Made by a program: the position numbers and the translations under genes | Notes under the pieces: generated by a model | Told to the model about the DNA's origin: nothing | Database searches by the model: none | What the model saw: the letters and a program-made list of their open reading frames with translations, nothing else | DNA from: Erythroxylum novogranatense | Lineage: Eukaryota > Streptophyta > Magnoliopsida > Malpighiales > Erythroxylaceae | Direction of reading: 5' to 3' | Assembly (NCBI GenBank): GCA_029891385.1 | Contig: CM057228.1 | Coordinates: 70,571,523-70,635,522, forward strand | Length of the DNA: 64,000 nucleotides | In this document: piece after piece, positions 45,950 to 57,675 of the stretch | Layout of the letters: each line of letters opens with the position of its first letter | Position numbering within the stretch: position 1 is the stretch's first letter

Positions 45950-47488
45950 ATTTTATCAATAATAATTTATCAAAATCAAATTTTGCTTTCTTTAATTTTC
46001 AAAATTCACATTTAGCTTATAATTCAATAAATAAATACACTACCCACCTCATATCCATGCTAGCATCTTATCCAATGCTTCAATTTGACCTTTTCTCCTT
46101 TCTTCCTTCCAATTGAAAATTTCCTAAATCAATTTCATCAAAATTTAATCTCATAAATAACTTAATCTTTCAGTTTGATGCATAAGTCATCAATTCTTAC
46201 TAATTCCAAGATAGTTACATCACTAATTTCAAAAACTCCCAAATTACAAATTGAACCTAAACCAATCCAATCAAATTCAATATCATAATTAACTTAATTT
46301 CTCAAATTGAACTTAGGAAATATCAATTCCTCTCATATTCAAGCTATTTCAATCTCCAATTTTGAAAATCCCCAATTTTCAAAATTGGCCTAAACCAATT
46401 TTCACAAATTCAATATCATAAATCACAATTTCTTCACAATTGATTTCATATTTCACCAATTCATACTAGTATTGATGATTCTACACCATTAATTCACAAA
46501 ATTTGGGAAAATCCACAAATTCCAAATTAAGCCTAAACTCCCAATTTTCAATTTTTCAAATTAAACTTCACCTAAAGCATAAACATCAAAATTAACTTAG
46601 GATATCTCAAATTCATCACTAATTCAAGCTATCTAAATCATCAATTTTGAAAACCCCCAACTTTCAAAATTTAACATAAACTCCATTTCATCCCAATCCA
46701 AAATTAGGCATAATCATAGCCTAATCTCTTCAATTAATCATGAAGAACATCAAAGCTCAATTAACCTCTAACTAGGTTAATTTCTCAGTCAAAGTTTCAA
46801 CCATAATAAAAGTCAAACCCTATCAAACAAAAACTTTGACTGATCATAACTTTCACTCCCGATATCAAAAAATTGCAAACTTTATGTCTACAGAAAGCTC
46901 TTAACATAATCTACAAGTTTCCAGAAGACCATTTTATCCAATTTTGCCTAAATCGAAAGTCAACTTTATTCATGATTTTCAACTTAATTTCAATCAACTC
47001 ATCCACTTTATCATTCATATTACTAAGTCAAATTGTCACTCAAGGTTCGGGGTCCAACAAGTTCTCCCAATTGGACTCCATGTGGGCCTTTGGACACTTT
47101 ATGTTGGGCTTCAAGGAGTAAGACAATGTCTCTTGGACCTTTATGAGATGAAATCTGACTTAACAATATGGGCTCTATCTCTTGAAGGTCTTGGATTAAA
47201 CAATTCAATGCTTGCTTCATTACTTTGGCCCTAGCTCTTGTCATTGGGCCTCCAACATCTTGTAATGGATCTTTAGAAATATTAGACTTGAATGTTGGGC
47301 ATTTGATATGGAAATTTCGTTCATCTCCTTGCCTTGAACATTCAAACTTCAAATCTGATCCAATTTCAGCTCCTAAACCTCCTTTTGCAAGCTTATGCAC
47401 AAGCAAGTCACGTCCTAGGTTTCCTTGAGGCGAATCACACCATGGATGCGTTTCTTCTTGTCTTTCACATGACCATGGTACTCCATCA
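45003..47488 (-). mobile_element. Family F solo LTR (TSD catag) holding an E solo LTR
   Basis: It starts TGATGGGAGACCC and ends TACTCCATCA, with CATAG at 44998-45002 and 47489-47493. Without the E insertion it is about 1.01 kb and aligns with 16910-17957. The F pol tail lies on the minus strand in 47065-47430. The surroundings are RY DNA. Confidence 0.93.
45592..47059. mobile_element. Family E solo LTR nested in the F LTR, TSD agttc
   Basis: It starts TGTTGGGACCCGATCCGAG and ends GGTTCGGGGTCCAACA (1468 bp), flanked by AGTTC at 45587-45591 and 47060-47064. The interior is AT-rich without open frames of note. No internal region is attached, so its family and orientation remain unknown; the ends share TGTTGG...CCAACA with family A. 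Confidence 0.92.
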
Positions 47489-47553
47489 CATAGTACATTA
47501 CCATAATGTATACTAGTACTAGTGTAAAAATATGTGTAGTACAGTATTAGCAT
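47065..47553 (-). pseudogene. LTR-encoded pol tail, family F second copy
   Basis: The minus-strand frame carries DVGGPMTRARAKVMKQALN and CLIQDLQEIEPILLS, as at 17522-17821, with few differences. Upstream codons beyond 47488 come from RY DNA. Towards its 3' end the frame runs into the E LTR near 47059. Confidence 0.68.
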
Positions 47554-47721
47554 ATGTATATATGCTAGTATATTGTATAGTATGCATTACACATAGTACT
47601 ATATGTATCAATAATGTACATAGTGTACCACATATAATACACAATGTACATTATTGATAAATATAGTAGTGTAATAGTATAATACCAATGGTACCACATG
47701 TGAGCATATGTGTACTGATAT

Positions 47722-47809
47722 GTGGCCACACGTGTACATATGGTAACTAGTATATGCTGCGTGATGTATGCATAATACCATGTACTATCAACCATACACA
47801 TGCATTATC
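47722..47809. repeat. Direct repeat within RY DNA, second copy at 49039-49124
   Basis: Both copies read GTGGCCACA[C/T]GTGTACATAT and continue through AACTAGTATATG and AATACCATGTACTAT with a handful of differences. Confidence 0.87.
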
Positions 47810-48534
47810 ATATAGTATATATGAACTATATGATACACATACTATGCAATATACATAGTTACATAGTGTACCTAGCAATATTTATACACTATACTAGTAC
47901 ATTATATAGTATATGCATATTTATACATATGTGTACCTATGCATATTATGTATAGCATGTATGCTATCATGGTTGTGCACACATGTATACCAGTATGTAC
48001 AATATACATAGTTATATGTAACACTAACATATTAGTGTGTATAGTATATATACACACTATGTACATATAGCAATTATACTATACATGCATTATGTTAACT
48101 ATAGTAGTTACCATAGTGAATGCATGTGCATTATACCCTATGTGTGCACATGGTAGTACATGCATACGTTACTAGTAATACGTGTACCACTATGTATATC
48201 TATAAGTTCTCTTTATAGATACAAAATGCATCTTATAACTACTACATATGCCAATATAGTATTATAGTTATGTATCGATATGTGTATTACATACAATTGT
48301 ATCAACCATGCATGGCACACCATATATAGTATGCATGATGTACCCATGCTATAGTGTACCAATATAATGTATACTATTCTACTACAATATACTTAGTAAC
48401 CATCAATTACATGATAGTACCATGGTAGGGTACATTATTTTTGTAGACATACTATGGTGATTATGTAAAGTATTGTGCATCACCACACACTATGCACTAA
48501 TACATAGTGATACTAACGTTAATACCAAACTCTA

Positions 48535-48625
48535 AACAATTTCTTGTTTCAAGATTCACTTTCTTGCACTCAACTATTATTACCAAACAAGATGATTTTA
48601 TAGAGATCAAAATTTAGACATGAAT
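48535..48625. repeat. Non-RY island, inverted copy of 22765-22850
   Basis: TTGCACTCAACTATTATTAC and flanks are the reverse complement of the island in block 2. The edge TTTCTTGTTTCAAGATTCAC extends further here. Confidence 0.8.
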
Positions 48626-50385
48626 ACGTACACATTCATGTTTACATACATATTATACCAAGTATGCATATGTATATGTATACTTGACGTGACTATGGTA
48701 CCAATTGATGTGACTATGGTACATTAATTCCATTGGCATAATATATGGATACACTGTTGGTACACACTACATGGTATAGTACACACAATAATCACATGTA
48801 TGCATGTGAGCATATTACATGAGTATGCTATGGTGAGTGGGTGTACAATCATTATATATGCATAGTGTGTACACATATTGTGCATATGTATGTGTACATG
48901 GTATATATGGTAATTACCATGTATATATGTGTGCATGCTATACGTATGTATATACACAAATTGAATAGATATACAAGTTTGTGCCAATACCAGGTGCTAT
49001 GTATTGAATACATGTATATGGTACATGTATTACACATAGTGGCCACATGTGTACATATGGTAACTAGTATATGTCGTGTGATGTATGCATAATACCATGT
49101 ACTATTAATCCATACACATGCATTGGCACATATCAGTACTATGCATTGTGCCATAGGGTATATATTAATACATAGCTCAAGTAATAATATCTATGCATAA
49201 TACCATTCAGACTGAATATTAACTAGTATGTTACTACCATAGCGATGTGTACACAAAAGGATTGGTTATATAATACCACACTACTATACAATGGTAGTGG
49301 TAGTGGTATACAATGATAGAAAAAGTACCAAACCTTATGTAACCACCATAGTATGCTAGTACATATGTTATAAACATGATACCATATGCATGTGTCACAT
49401 GCATGTAATTATATGCATACATGTGTAACAATTCTTGGCAATAGTTATGCACACTATGTAGCACATGTGCATAACAATTATTATATGTGTATAATAGTTG
49501 TTACACAAGCGTATATGGTGCAAGTTGTACCCACTCACCACTATTATATGCATTTAACTCAATGGCAAATAATATGCAATTACTATGCATACTTATAATT
49601 GTTATATTATACTAGTGTATTGTATACACTAGTGGCATACTTGCATGTATTGCCACCAAGTGAGTAGTGATGGTGACTGCATAATATACACACCATTGGT
49701 ACATTACAATGGTATGCATGAATCAAGAACATTGTACATATATGGTGTGTATATAATGTGTGCATATATGGTGATTTGTGTACATATATGGTTACCGTCT
49801 CATTAAACTAGTACCTATAATGGTATTGTATGTGACATACTTGTATTATTGCATATCATTAGTATTGTACTAATGGTATTTGTATTATTGCATAACTATA
49901 CTAATGTATATGCATATGGTGCATAACATATGCATACTATATATGCCATATATAGTATATAATAGTATGGTACCATATGTGTGCACATGGATGCACACAT
50001 GTGTATACACATTAGTTATATGTATATTACTATAGTACTAGTAATAGGCTATACTACTATGTTATGCATTACTACACACTATATGTGGCATATGTATAGT
50101 ACCACTAGTGTAGTAACACAGTCTTAGCTATGCCAATATGCATAATGAAGACTTATACGTATGTGTACCATATATGGGTGCATATGGTGTTTATATAATG
50201 TGTTCACATATTATAGTTATGCAATAAAACAAATACCATTAGTATATACATACATTATGCAAACTATAGTATATGCATGTACTATAGCTCATATGTACAT
50301 ATGCATGTATATACATGCATATGTATATTGCAACATCCCACTATCATAAGGCAAATACCCGAATACACGAAGGACATTCAAGTAC

Positions 50386-51292
50386 TAATACGGCAACAAC
50401 CTAGAATCAATGTCTAGATCACCTCCGTTTCAATGATTGTTCCCAAACCTAAATTTAATCAATCTAACAAGACCCTTCACCCCCAAAACAGCAACGATTT
50501 GGTAACAAAGAGTATAAAGATTGTAGGAATTGAATTAACGCCACAAGTTAGAACTTACTTGATAAGTTGAATCAATCCTTAAGGTAAAACAAGCAAGAAT
50601 CTCAATTCTCTCTTGAAGAATGCTTTCTAATTTTATTGATCTCTCCAAAACTCGTGTTCATGGCTAAAGCAAGGGTTTAAATACCCTTTGCAATGTAAAC
50701 CCTAACAAAGATAACCTAAAAACCCTAAAGAAAGCCCAAAATATGAAAAAGACCTTCTTGAAACAAATCTGCCCAAGAATAAATCCCACATGGATTTGGG
50801 CTTCAAAACTAATTAAAATTGGCTAGTCCTAGTCCAAATAGGATAAGAAAACCACAAAAAAGAAGACTAACTTAGGAGGGGCGAATTGGGCTTTTAAACT
50901 AGGCCCACAAGCTTGGTTCCTTAAAATAAAACATGCATATGACTTTTTAATGAAGCACATGCACACTTAATGCAAATCAGCCCATGAAAAAGCCTAAAAG
51001 AAGTCCACATGCCCATTATAAGATAAAATAAGCCCAAGCCCATTAATTAGGCTTGTGCTTGTGAAAATTAGCTAAGTGTTAGCCCTCTTGATTTGATGCC
51101 TCCAATGTGCACACACACTTAGGTGTCTTCCTAAGCTCTTCCCCAAGCTTGATCAACAAAACTTCTTGAAGTTCTTGTGAAACAAAAGCATGTACATAAA
51201 TCTGAAATTGTGCTTTAAGCTTGTTGGAGTGTGACCTTGTAATTGGACCCATTGGCATCCTCAAGTATCCATTGCCTTGGTGAGTTGTATCA
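50386..51292 (-). repeat. 3' LTR of the full-length B element
   Basis: Plus-strand ends TAATACGGCAAC and GTGAGTTGTATCA. The inner end meets the polypurine tract at 51293. It carries the last part of the pol tail. Confidence 0.93.
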
Positions 51293-51438
51293 TTCTCTCC
51301 CTCCTCTAAAGGATTCGTCCTCGAATAAAGACCTACATTATCAAAGGGAGATAAATCAGAAACATTAAAAGTAGCACTAACACTATACTCTCCTGGCAAA
51401 TCCACCCTATAGGCATTGTCATTGATGCGTTCAAGCAC
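51079..51438 (-). pseudogene. Integrase end and LTR-encoded tail, full-length B element
   Basis: The frame of 119 codons begins in the GPY/F module (NAYRVDLPGEYSVSATFNV, SDLSPFDNVG). It crosses the polypurine tract and LTR start as EEGENDTTHQGNG, and ends in the LTR with MPMGPITRSHSNKLKAQ and CTLEASNQEG-stop. About 70 codons are therefore LTR-encoded. One base missing near 51455 separates it from the GDWVWVHF block upstream. Compare 57457-57753 in the other LTR, where the same tail is uncoupled from integrase. Confidence 0.88.
51293..51307 (-). other. Polypurine tract, full-length B element
   Basis: The minus strand reads AGAGGAGGGAGAGAA directly before TGATACAAC. In frame it encodes part of E-E-G-E-N. 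Confidence 0.87.
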
Positions 51439-52509
51439 TTGAAAAGGACCATCCCTCTAGGATCAAGCTTGGACTTCCTTTGTTTAGGAAATCTCCTTCT
51501 GAAGTGCACCCAAACCCAATCTCCGTGTTCAAACTTCATCTCCCTACGCCTTGATTGGCTCTTTGAGCATACTTCTTGTTCTTTTCCTCAATGTGCTGCC
51601 TAGCTTTCTCATGTATTGTCTTAACCAATTCGGCCCTTTGCTGCCCATCTACATTAACAATCTCATTCAAGGGTAAAGGCAACAAATTCAATGGAGTTAA
51701 TGGGTTAAAACCATACACAATCTCAAATGGAGAATAACCTGTAGAAGAATGAATGCTTTTATTATATGCAAACTCAATCAAAGGCAAACAATCTTCCCAA
51801 GCTTTCAAATTTTACCCACAACAAGACGCAATAAAGATCCTAAGGTTCTATTAACCACTTCAGTTTGTCCATCTGTTTGGGGATGACAAGTTGTAGAAAA
51901 CAAAAGCTTTGTTCCCAATTTATTCCATAGAACACGCCAAAAGTGACTTAAAAACTTAGAATCTCTATCTGAAACAATGGTTCTAGGAATGCCATGCAAC
52001 TTAACAACATCCCTAAAAAACAAATCAGCAACATGTGTAGCATCATCAGATTTATGACATGCAATAAAATGAGCCATTTTACTAAATCTATCAACTACAA
52101 CAAAGATGCTATCACGTCCTTCCCTAGTCATAGGCAATCCTAACACAAAATCCATAGATATATCAATCCAAGGACTAATAGGGACAGGTAGAGGCGTGTA
52201 CAACCCATGTGGTTGTACCTTGGACTTGGCTTGCCTACACGCTACACAACTAGAGCAAACTCTTTCAACATCCTTTTTCATGTTAGGCCAATAAAAATGC
52301 TCATGTAATATGTTAAGTGTTTTAGCAATACCAAAATGTCCCATTAAACCTCCATCATGAGACTCCCTAGCAAGCATCTCACGCATAGAACAAGTAGGAA
52401 TACATAGTTTATTATCTCTAAACAAATATCCATCATTCCTATAAAACTTTTGAAAAGCAACTTGTTCACATGCATCATACACATTAGCAAAGTCGAATCT
52501 GATTTGCAC
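51439..52509 (-). pseudogene. Integrase of the full-length B element, few breaks
   Basis: The main frame (51805-52509, 234 codons) has the finger ([12 protein letters not shown] and [13 protein letters not shown]) and all three catalytic acids: Asp120 ([10 protein letters not shown]), Asp181 (IVSDRDSKF) and Glu217 ([11 protein letters not shown]). It ends after LLRLVVGKI by a one-base change in an A/T run near 51808. The next frame (51536-51808) continues [20 protein letters not shown] and the [10 protein letters not shown] block. Two or three single-base breaks are all that separates this from a complete integrase. Confidence 0.9.
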
Positions 52510-53104
52510 AAATCATATATACTCAAACCCAATCAACTTAGAACTAAGAGAAGAGATTAGAGCATACCTCCTAGACAATGCATCGTCGATCACATTTTCT
52601 TTACTTTGCTTGTATTTCACAACATATGGGAATGTTTCTATGAACTCCAACCACTTAGCATGTCTTTTATTTAACTTACCTTGGCCCTAAGATGCTTCAA
52701 ACTCTCATGATCAAGATGAATCACGAATTCCTTTGGCCATAGATAATGTTGCCAAGTTTGTAGAGCTCTTACCAATGCATATAGCTCCTTGTCATAAGTG
52801 GAATACTTCATTTGAGCACCATTCAACTTCTTACTAAAATAGGCAATGGGACGCCTTCCCTGCAATAAAACAAAGACCAATACCTATCCCAGAGGCATCA
52901 CATTCAATCTCAAAAGTAGAAGAAAAATCTGTAAACTCAAAATAGGTGCAGAACAAAGTTTTTCTTTCAAAGTGTTAAAAGCAATTTCTGGGCCTCTCCC
53001 ACTTAAATCCTACCTCCTTTTTAACAATCTCACCAATGGAGCTGCAATGGAACTAAAATTTTTCACAAACCTCCTATAGAAACTAGCAAGTCCATGAAAA
53101 GATC
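52510..53104 (-). pseudogene. RNase H, broken, full-length B element
   Basis: Minus-strand 52671-52880 gives [40 protein letters not shown] and the [20 protein letters not shown] block before a frame break. The end with a [19 protein letters not shown] word lies near 52560-52620. The N-terminal active-site word is in another frame near 52880-52920. Confidence 0.82.
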
Positions 53105-53760
53105 TCACCTGAGTAACACTTGTAGGTTTCGCCACTCCCTAATTGCCTTGACCTTTTCTTGGTCCACCTCAATTCCATTAGAAGAAACAACATAACCAAG
53201 AAATATGACATGATCCATGCAAAATGTACACATCTTTAACTTAGCATACAACTTTTTCGCCCTAAGTGCATCTAACACAAGCCTAAGATGCTCAATATGC
53301 TCATTAATGCTTTTGCTATAGATCAATATGTCATCAAAATATACCACAACAAACTTACCAATAAATGACCTCAAAACATGATTCATCAAACGATAAATGT
53401 ATTAGGAGCATTAGTTAAGCCAAAAGGCATCACAAGCCACTCATATAAACCATGTTTTGTTTTAAAAGCGATTTTCCATTCATCACCAATTTTCATTCTA
53501 ATCTGATGGTAACCACTCATAAGATCAATTTTGGTAAACACACATGCACCATGCAATTCATCAATCATATCATCCAATCTAGGTATAGGATGGCGATACT
53601 TTACCGTTATCTTGTTAATGACCTGCAATCCCACACATGCGCCAACTCCCATCCTTCTTTGGAACCAATATCCTTTGTACGCACAAGGACTAAGACTCTC
53701 CCGATGTGTCCCGTTTGTAGCAATTCTTTCACTTGCTTTTGGAGTTCCTTAGTTTCTTGA
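53105..53760 (-). pseudogene. Reverse transcriptase, full-length B element
   Basis: Frames 53386-53652 and 53105-53389 overlap by one codon at a frameshift in NAPNTFIV / MMNHVLRSF. They carry [37 protein letters not shown] and [15 protein letters not shown], then the intact active site [16 protein letters not shown]. The N-terminal RT words (ESLSPC-like, PKKDGSW-like) near 53640-53760 are damaged by small losses. Confidence 0.87.
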
Positions 53761-54244
53761 GATTAGCCCTATAATTCGGTCTATTCGAATCATGCCCCCT
53801 GCATGAAATCAATCGATGTTCTATTCCTCTAATAGGTGGCAATTCCTTAGGTAACTCCTCAGGGAAAACATCTCCATACTCCTGCAAAAGAGAAACAACA
53901 CTACTAGACAAACAAGGGTCAAGGTCAGATTCATTAAAATAAGCTTGCTTGTACAAAAGTACAAACAAACATCTCCTTTCCACACAAGCAACCCTTACTT
54001 CTCTCATTTTAGCATAGACGTTTTGTTTCTTTCTACCCTCTCTCTCATTTTGGCCTTTTAATTGAATTTCTTTTGAGGCCTCTTTCCCCACTTTTCTTCT
54101 CTCAGTCTCGGCCTCACTTTCTCTCTTTTCTTTTGATTTAGATTTCTGCTCCCCTTTTGCAAGGTTCTCAACCTTCCCCTCAATCTTTGTATTATCATGC
54201 TTTTCTTGAAATTTTTTGTCCAGTCTTTGCTGCATTCCCTCCAT
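53729..54244 (-). pseudogene. Charged linker between protease and RT, full-length B element
   Basis: The frame of 171 codons is dominated by Lys, Glu, Arg and Gln (QQRLDKKFQEKHDNTKIEGK, KSKEKRESEAETERRK). It then has VYAKMREVRVACVERRCLFV and the pre-RT spacer EYGDVFPEELPKELPPIRGI. It probably forms coiled coils. It corresponds to the linkers in copies G1, G3 and H. Function unknown. Confidence 0.8.
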
Positions 54245-54256
54245 ACTCCTTTTTAA

Positions 54257-54631
54257 TTACATTTGCTCCTCATATACCTCTTTTGGTGCCAATGGAGCAA
54301 GAACAAATTTCTGATCTCCCATAGTAAATGAATACCTATTCTTAAAACCATCATATAACACTCTTCTATGATATTGCCAAGGTCGACCGAGCAATAAATG
54401 ACAAGCATGCATAGGTACAACATCACAAAGTACTTGATCAGAATACTTTCCAATGGAGAAAGATACAAGGACTTGTTTATTTACCTTGATTTCCCCCATG
54501 TCATTCAGCCATTGTAGTCTATACGGCCGAGGGTGTTTCAAGCACTCCAACCCTAGTTTTTCTACCATCAATGTACTAGCCACATTAGTGCGACTTCCTC
54601 CATCAATGATCAAAGCTACAAATCTTCTCAT
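54257..54631 (-). pseudogene. Protease, full-length B element
   Basis: The frame of 124 codons contains ALIIDGGSRTNVASTLMVEK near residue 8, followed by GLECLKHPRPYRLQWLND and VLCDVVPMHACHLLLGRPWQ. The active site is D-G-G. A short frameshift at 54603-54631 separates it from gag, whose last words (CLVNEKICS) overlap it in another frame. Confidence 0.82.
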
Positions 54632-55990
54632 TCACTAGGCATCTGGAATGAAAAATATTTTCCCTTTGCTCAATTCCATCTTCCTTCACTTGAGCATTCA
54701 AAACTCGCCTAATAACAAGTAATTCACCCTTAGGTGCATCCTCAACTTCCACATCAGAACAATCTTCCAACTCAGGCATGGAAGTCAAATCATCTTCTTC
54801 CTCCTCAGACACAACTTCTCCTCCTCTCACAAACATTGTTTTCTTGTTTGGGCATTGAGAAGCAATATGACCAACACCAAGACATTTAAAGCATTTAATA
54901 GTCCTATGCTTTTCAGAATTGGAACTAGAAGAACTTGGAGTTTTAAAAGTACCTTTTGGATCTGCCTTGTTCTTCTCTTCCTTTAGCTTGTCTTTGTCCT
55001 TTTCATTTTTCTTGGACCATTTCGAGTTCCAATTTGTAGTAGAGCTTGGGTAAGAAGCCTTGTTGGAGCTTTTGTACTTGAGTTGCCTCTCCACCTTCAT
55101 GGCCATATTCACCATCTCCTCTAACTCCACATAATGGTGTAATTCAATAACATTGGCAATGTCTTTGTTCAAACCAGCCAAGAAACGTGCCATGGTGGCT
55201 TCTCTTTCTTCTTCTACATTAGCCCTAATCATGGCTATCTCCATCTCCTTATGGTACTCTTCTACACTTTTGGTGCCTTGTCTCAAGGTTTGGAGCCTTT
55301 GATGGAGCTCCCTATAGAAGTAACTAGGCACAAACCTCTTCTTCATGACCCTCTTCATTTCAGCCCAAGTATCAATAGGATCCTCTCCATTCCTTCTTTT
55401 GTTCAAAACAAGCTGATCCCACCAAATAAGTGCATACTTATGAAATTCCACGGCAGCAAGCTTCACCTTCTTCTCTTTAGAATAGTTATGGCATTCAAAA
55501 ATCATCTCCACCTTTCTTTCCCATTCTAAGTAAGCTTCTGGATCATTCTTACCTTGGAAAGATGGTATTTTCATCTTGATACTGCCCAAGTTTTTATCCA
55601 CACGCTCGACCCTGTCTTCTCCCTTTGCATTGTCTCGGCCTCTATAACCTCTTCCTCTTCCTCTATCATTCCGTCCCCCTCTTCCACCAAATCTGGCCCT
55701 ATGCCAATCTTCTTCATCTTCCCATCATCATATTCATCTTCATACTCATAGCGCACAGGAGTTGGCTCCCTAGCATTTTGCCTCCTTGTTGCACCATTAG
55801 ATGAAGCCTCTCGTTGTAAATTCCTAATGGCTTGATCTTGTCTATCAAATTTATCACTAACATCCCTGAACATGTTCTCAATCCTTTGGAATTGATGTTG
55901 CATAGCCTCCAAAGTAAAGAATGTGTGTTGATCAGCCTCACTATTCTTTTCATCCTTGTCACTACCTTTACTATCCTTTGAATTGGACAT
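54603..55990 (-). pseudogene. Gag (matrix-capsid-nucleocapsid), one frameshift, full-length B element
   Basis: Gag starts MSNSKDSKGSDKDEKNSEAD at 55990. The first frame (55571-55990) turns out of phase around 55700. The second (54603-55601, 332 codons) carries MDKNLGSIKMKIPSFQGKND, EAYLEWERKVEMIFECHNYS and WAEMKRVMKKRFVPSYFYRE. It then has the knuckle CFKCLGVGHIASQC and an acidic tail VVSEEEEDDLTSMPELEDC. Apart from one frameshift the protein is complete, so this is the best gag in the window. Confidence 0.9.
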
Positions 55991-56746
55991 GATGTAAAAC
56001 CTGCAAAAACACGTTAGAATAGCTCCTCACACACTCCCTCACGTGTTTCTCTCTAAATCAGATTGGATACCCTCGTGTTTCACTCAAGAAGATGGCTTTT
56101 ACCCTCAAATGAGCTTACACACTCTTGCCTTTTACCACTTTAGATTCTAGCACAGCAACGTAATTCAAAAGGAAAGCAATGAATACCTAAATAAAGGAAG
56201 AAAAACACAAAGCTAGATGCAATTTAATGTAAAGAAAACAATGAAGACGAAAATAAACACATACTAGATGGAGAAAACGTAGGTGAATGATTTTTGGTGT
56301 CAATTGAGCAATATGAAACAAGATTACTCAATGTAAGTGTAATGGAAACAAAAAAGGGCAACAAACAAAAAAAAACAACCAAAGAGTTGAAGAAAAGACG
56401 AAACTAGGAATTAAACTCAACCCTAAACCCAAATTAACAAAAACATTCCAATCTGCCCCAATTACTCAAGAACTTAAAGATAAGCAATTATATCAAAGAC
56501 ACACGTTTTGAGCGAAGAACGTAAATCTTGAAACAAGAAAGTGTTTCTTGATGCAAGAAAACAAGGCTTGATGAGTTTCTTGAATGAAGGATGTGTTCTT
56601 GATGAATTTGAATAATAAAGAAACGAAATTAAAGATTTCTTGAATGATCAGATTCGTTTCTTGATGAATCTTGCAAGCAAATCAACTCAAACTCACAAAC
56701 AGAAAATTAAAGATAATTAAAGATAAAGATTGAATTTAAAACCTAG
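55991..56746 (-). other. 5' leader of the full-length B element, no gene
   Basis: The segment between primer site and gag has no conserved open frame. The part nearest gag (56035-56130) matches the leader of the right-edge B copy at 61900-62000, including CACGTGAGGGAGTGTGTGAG. Confidence 0.75.
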
Positions 56747-56758
56747 GCTTTGATAACA
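56747..56758 (-). other. Altered primer binding site, full-length B element
   Basis: The minus strand reads TGTTATCAAAGC where the other families have TGGTATCAGAGC: two changes. The position next to the LTR end at 56763 is normal. Confidence 0.8.
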
Positions 56759-56762
56759 AAGA

Positions 56763-57670
56763 TGATATGACAACAACCTAGAATCAATGTCTAGATCACC
56801 TCCGTTTCAATGATTGTTCCCAAACCTAAATTCAATCAATCTAACAAGACCCTTCACCCCCAAAACAACAAGAATTTGGTAACAAAGAGTACAAAGATTG
56901 TAGGAATTGAATTAACGCCACAAGTTAGAACTTACTTGATAAGTTGAATCAATCCTTAAGGTAAAACAAGCAAGAATCTCAATTCTCTCTTGAAGAATGC
57001 TTTCTAATTTTATTGATCTCTCCAAAACTCGTGTTCATGGCTAAAGCAAGGGTTTAAATACCCTTTGCAATGTAAACCCTAACAAAGATAACCTAAAAAC
57101 CCTAAAGAAAGCCCAAAATATGAAAAAAGACCTTCTTGAAACAAATCTGCCCAAGAATAAATCCCACATGGATTTGGGCTTCAAAACTAATTAAAATTGA
57201 CTAGTCCATGTCCAAATAGGATAAGAAAATCACAAAAAAGAAGACTAACTTAGGAGGGGCGAATTGGGCTTTTAAACTAGGCCCATAAGCTTGGTTCCTT
57301 AAAATAAAACATGCACATGACTTTGTAATGAAGCACATGCACACTTAATGCAAATCAGACCATGAAAAAGCCTAAAAGAAGTCCACATGTCCTTTATAAG
57401 ATAAAATAAGCCCAAGCCCATTAATTAGGCTTGTGCTTGTGAAAATTAGCTAAGTGTTAGCCCTCTTGATTTGATGCCTCCAATGTGCACACACACTTAG
57501 GTGTCTTCCTAAGCTCTTCCCCAAGCTTGATCAACAAAACTTCTTGAAGTTCTTGTGAAACAAAAGCTTGTACATAAATCTGAAATTGTGCTTTAAGCTT
57601 GTTGGAGCGTGACCTTGTAATTGGACCCATTGGCATCCTCAAGTCTCCATTGCCTTGGTGAGTTGTATCA
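56763..57670 (-). repeat. 5' LTR of the full-length B element
   Basis: Plus-strand ends TGATATGACAAC and GTGAGTTGTATCA, 908 bp. It includes a pol-tail frame at 57457-57753 that here lies upstream of the element's own promoter. Confidence 0.93.
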
Positions 57671-57675
57671 AGTAC

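Larger units (their letters stand above)
47489..50328. repeat. RY DNA block 3
   Basis: It has the same TA/CA/TG-step composition as the other blocks. It contains a direct repeat of about 87 bases (47722-47809 and 49039-49124), the inverted counterpart of the 22765 island (48535-48625) and small palindromes such as ATAGTGTGTATA...TATACACACTA near 48033-48060. No gene seen. Confidence 0.85.
50386..57670 (-). mobile_element. Full-length family B Ty3/gypsy (CRM-like) element, TSD agtac
   Basis: LTRs at 50386-51292 and 56763-57670 differ at only a few sites. AGTAC flanks the element at 50381-50385 and 57671-57675. Domain order on the minus strand is gag-PR-linker-RT-RH-INT-tail. It is the only element in the window with both LTRs, internal region and TSD. 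Its left terminus reads TAATACGG instead of TGATACGG, and the primer site carries two changes. Confidence 0.95.
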
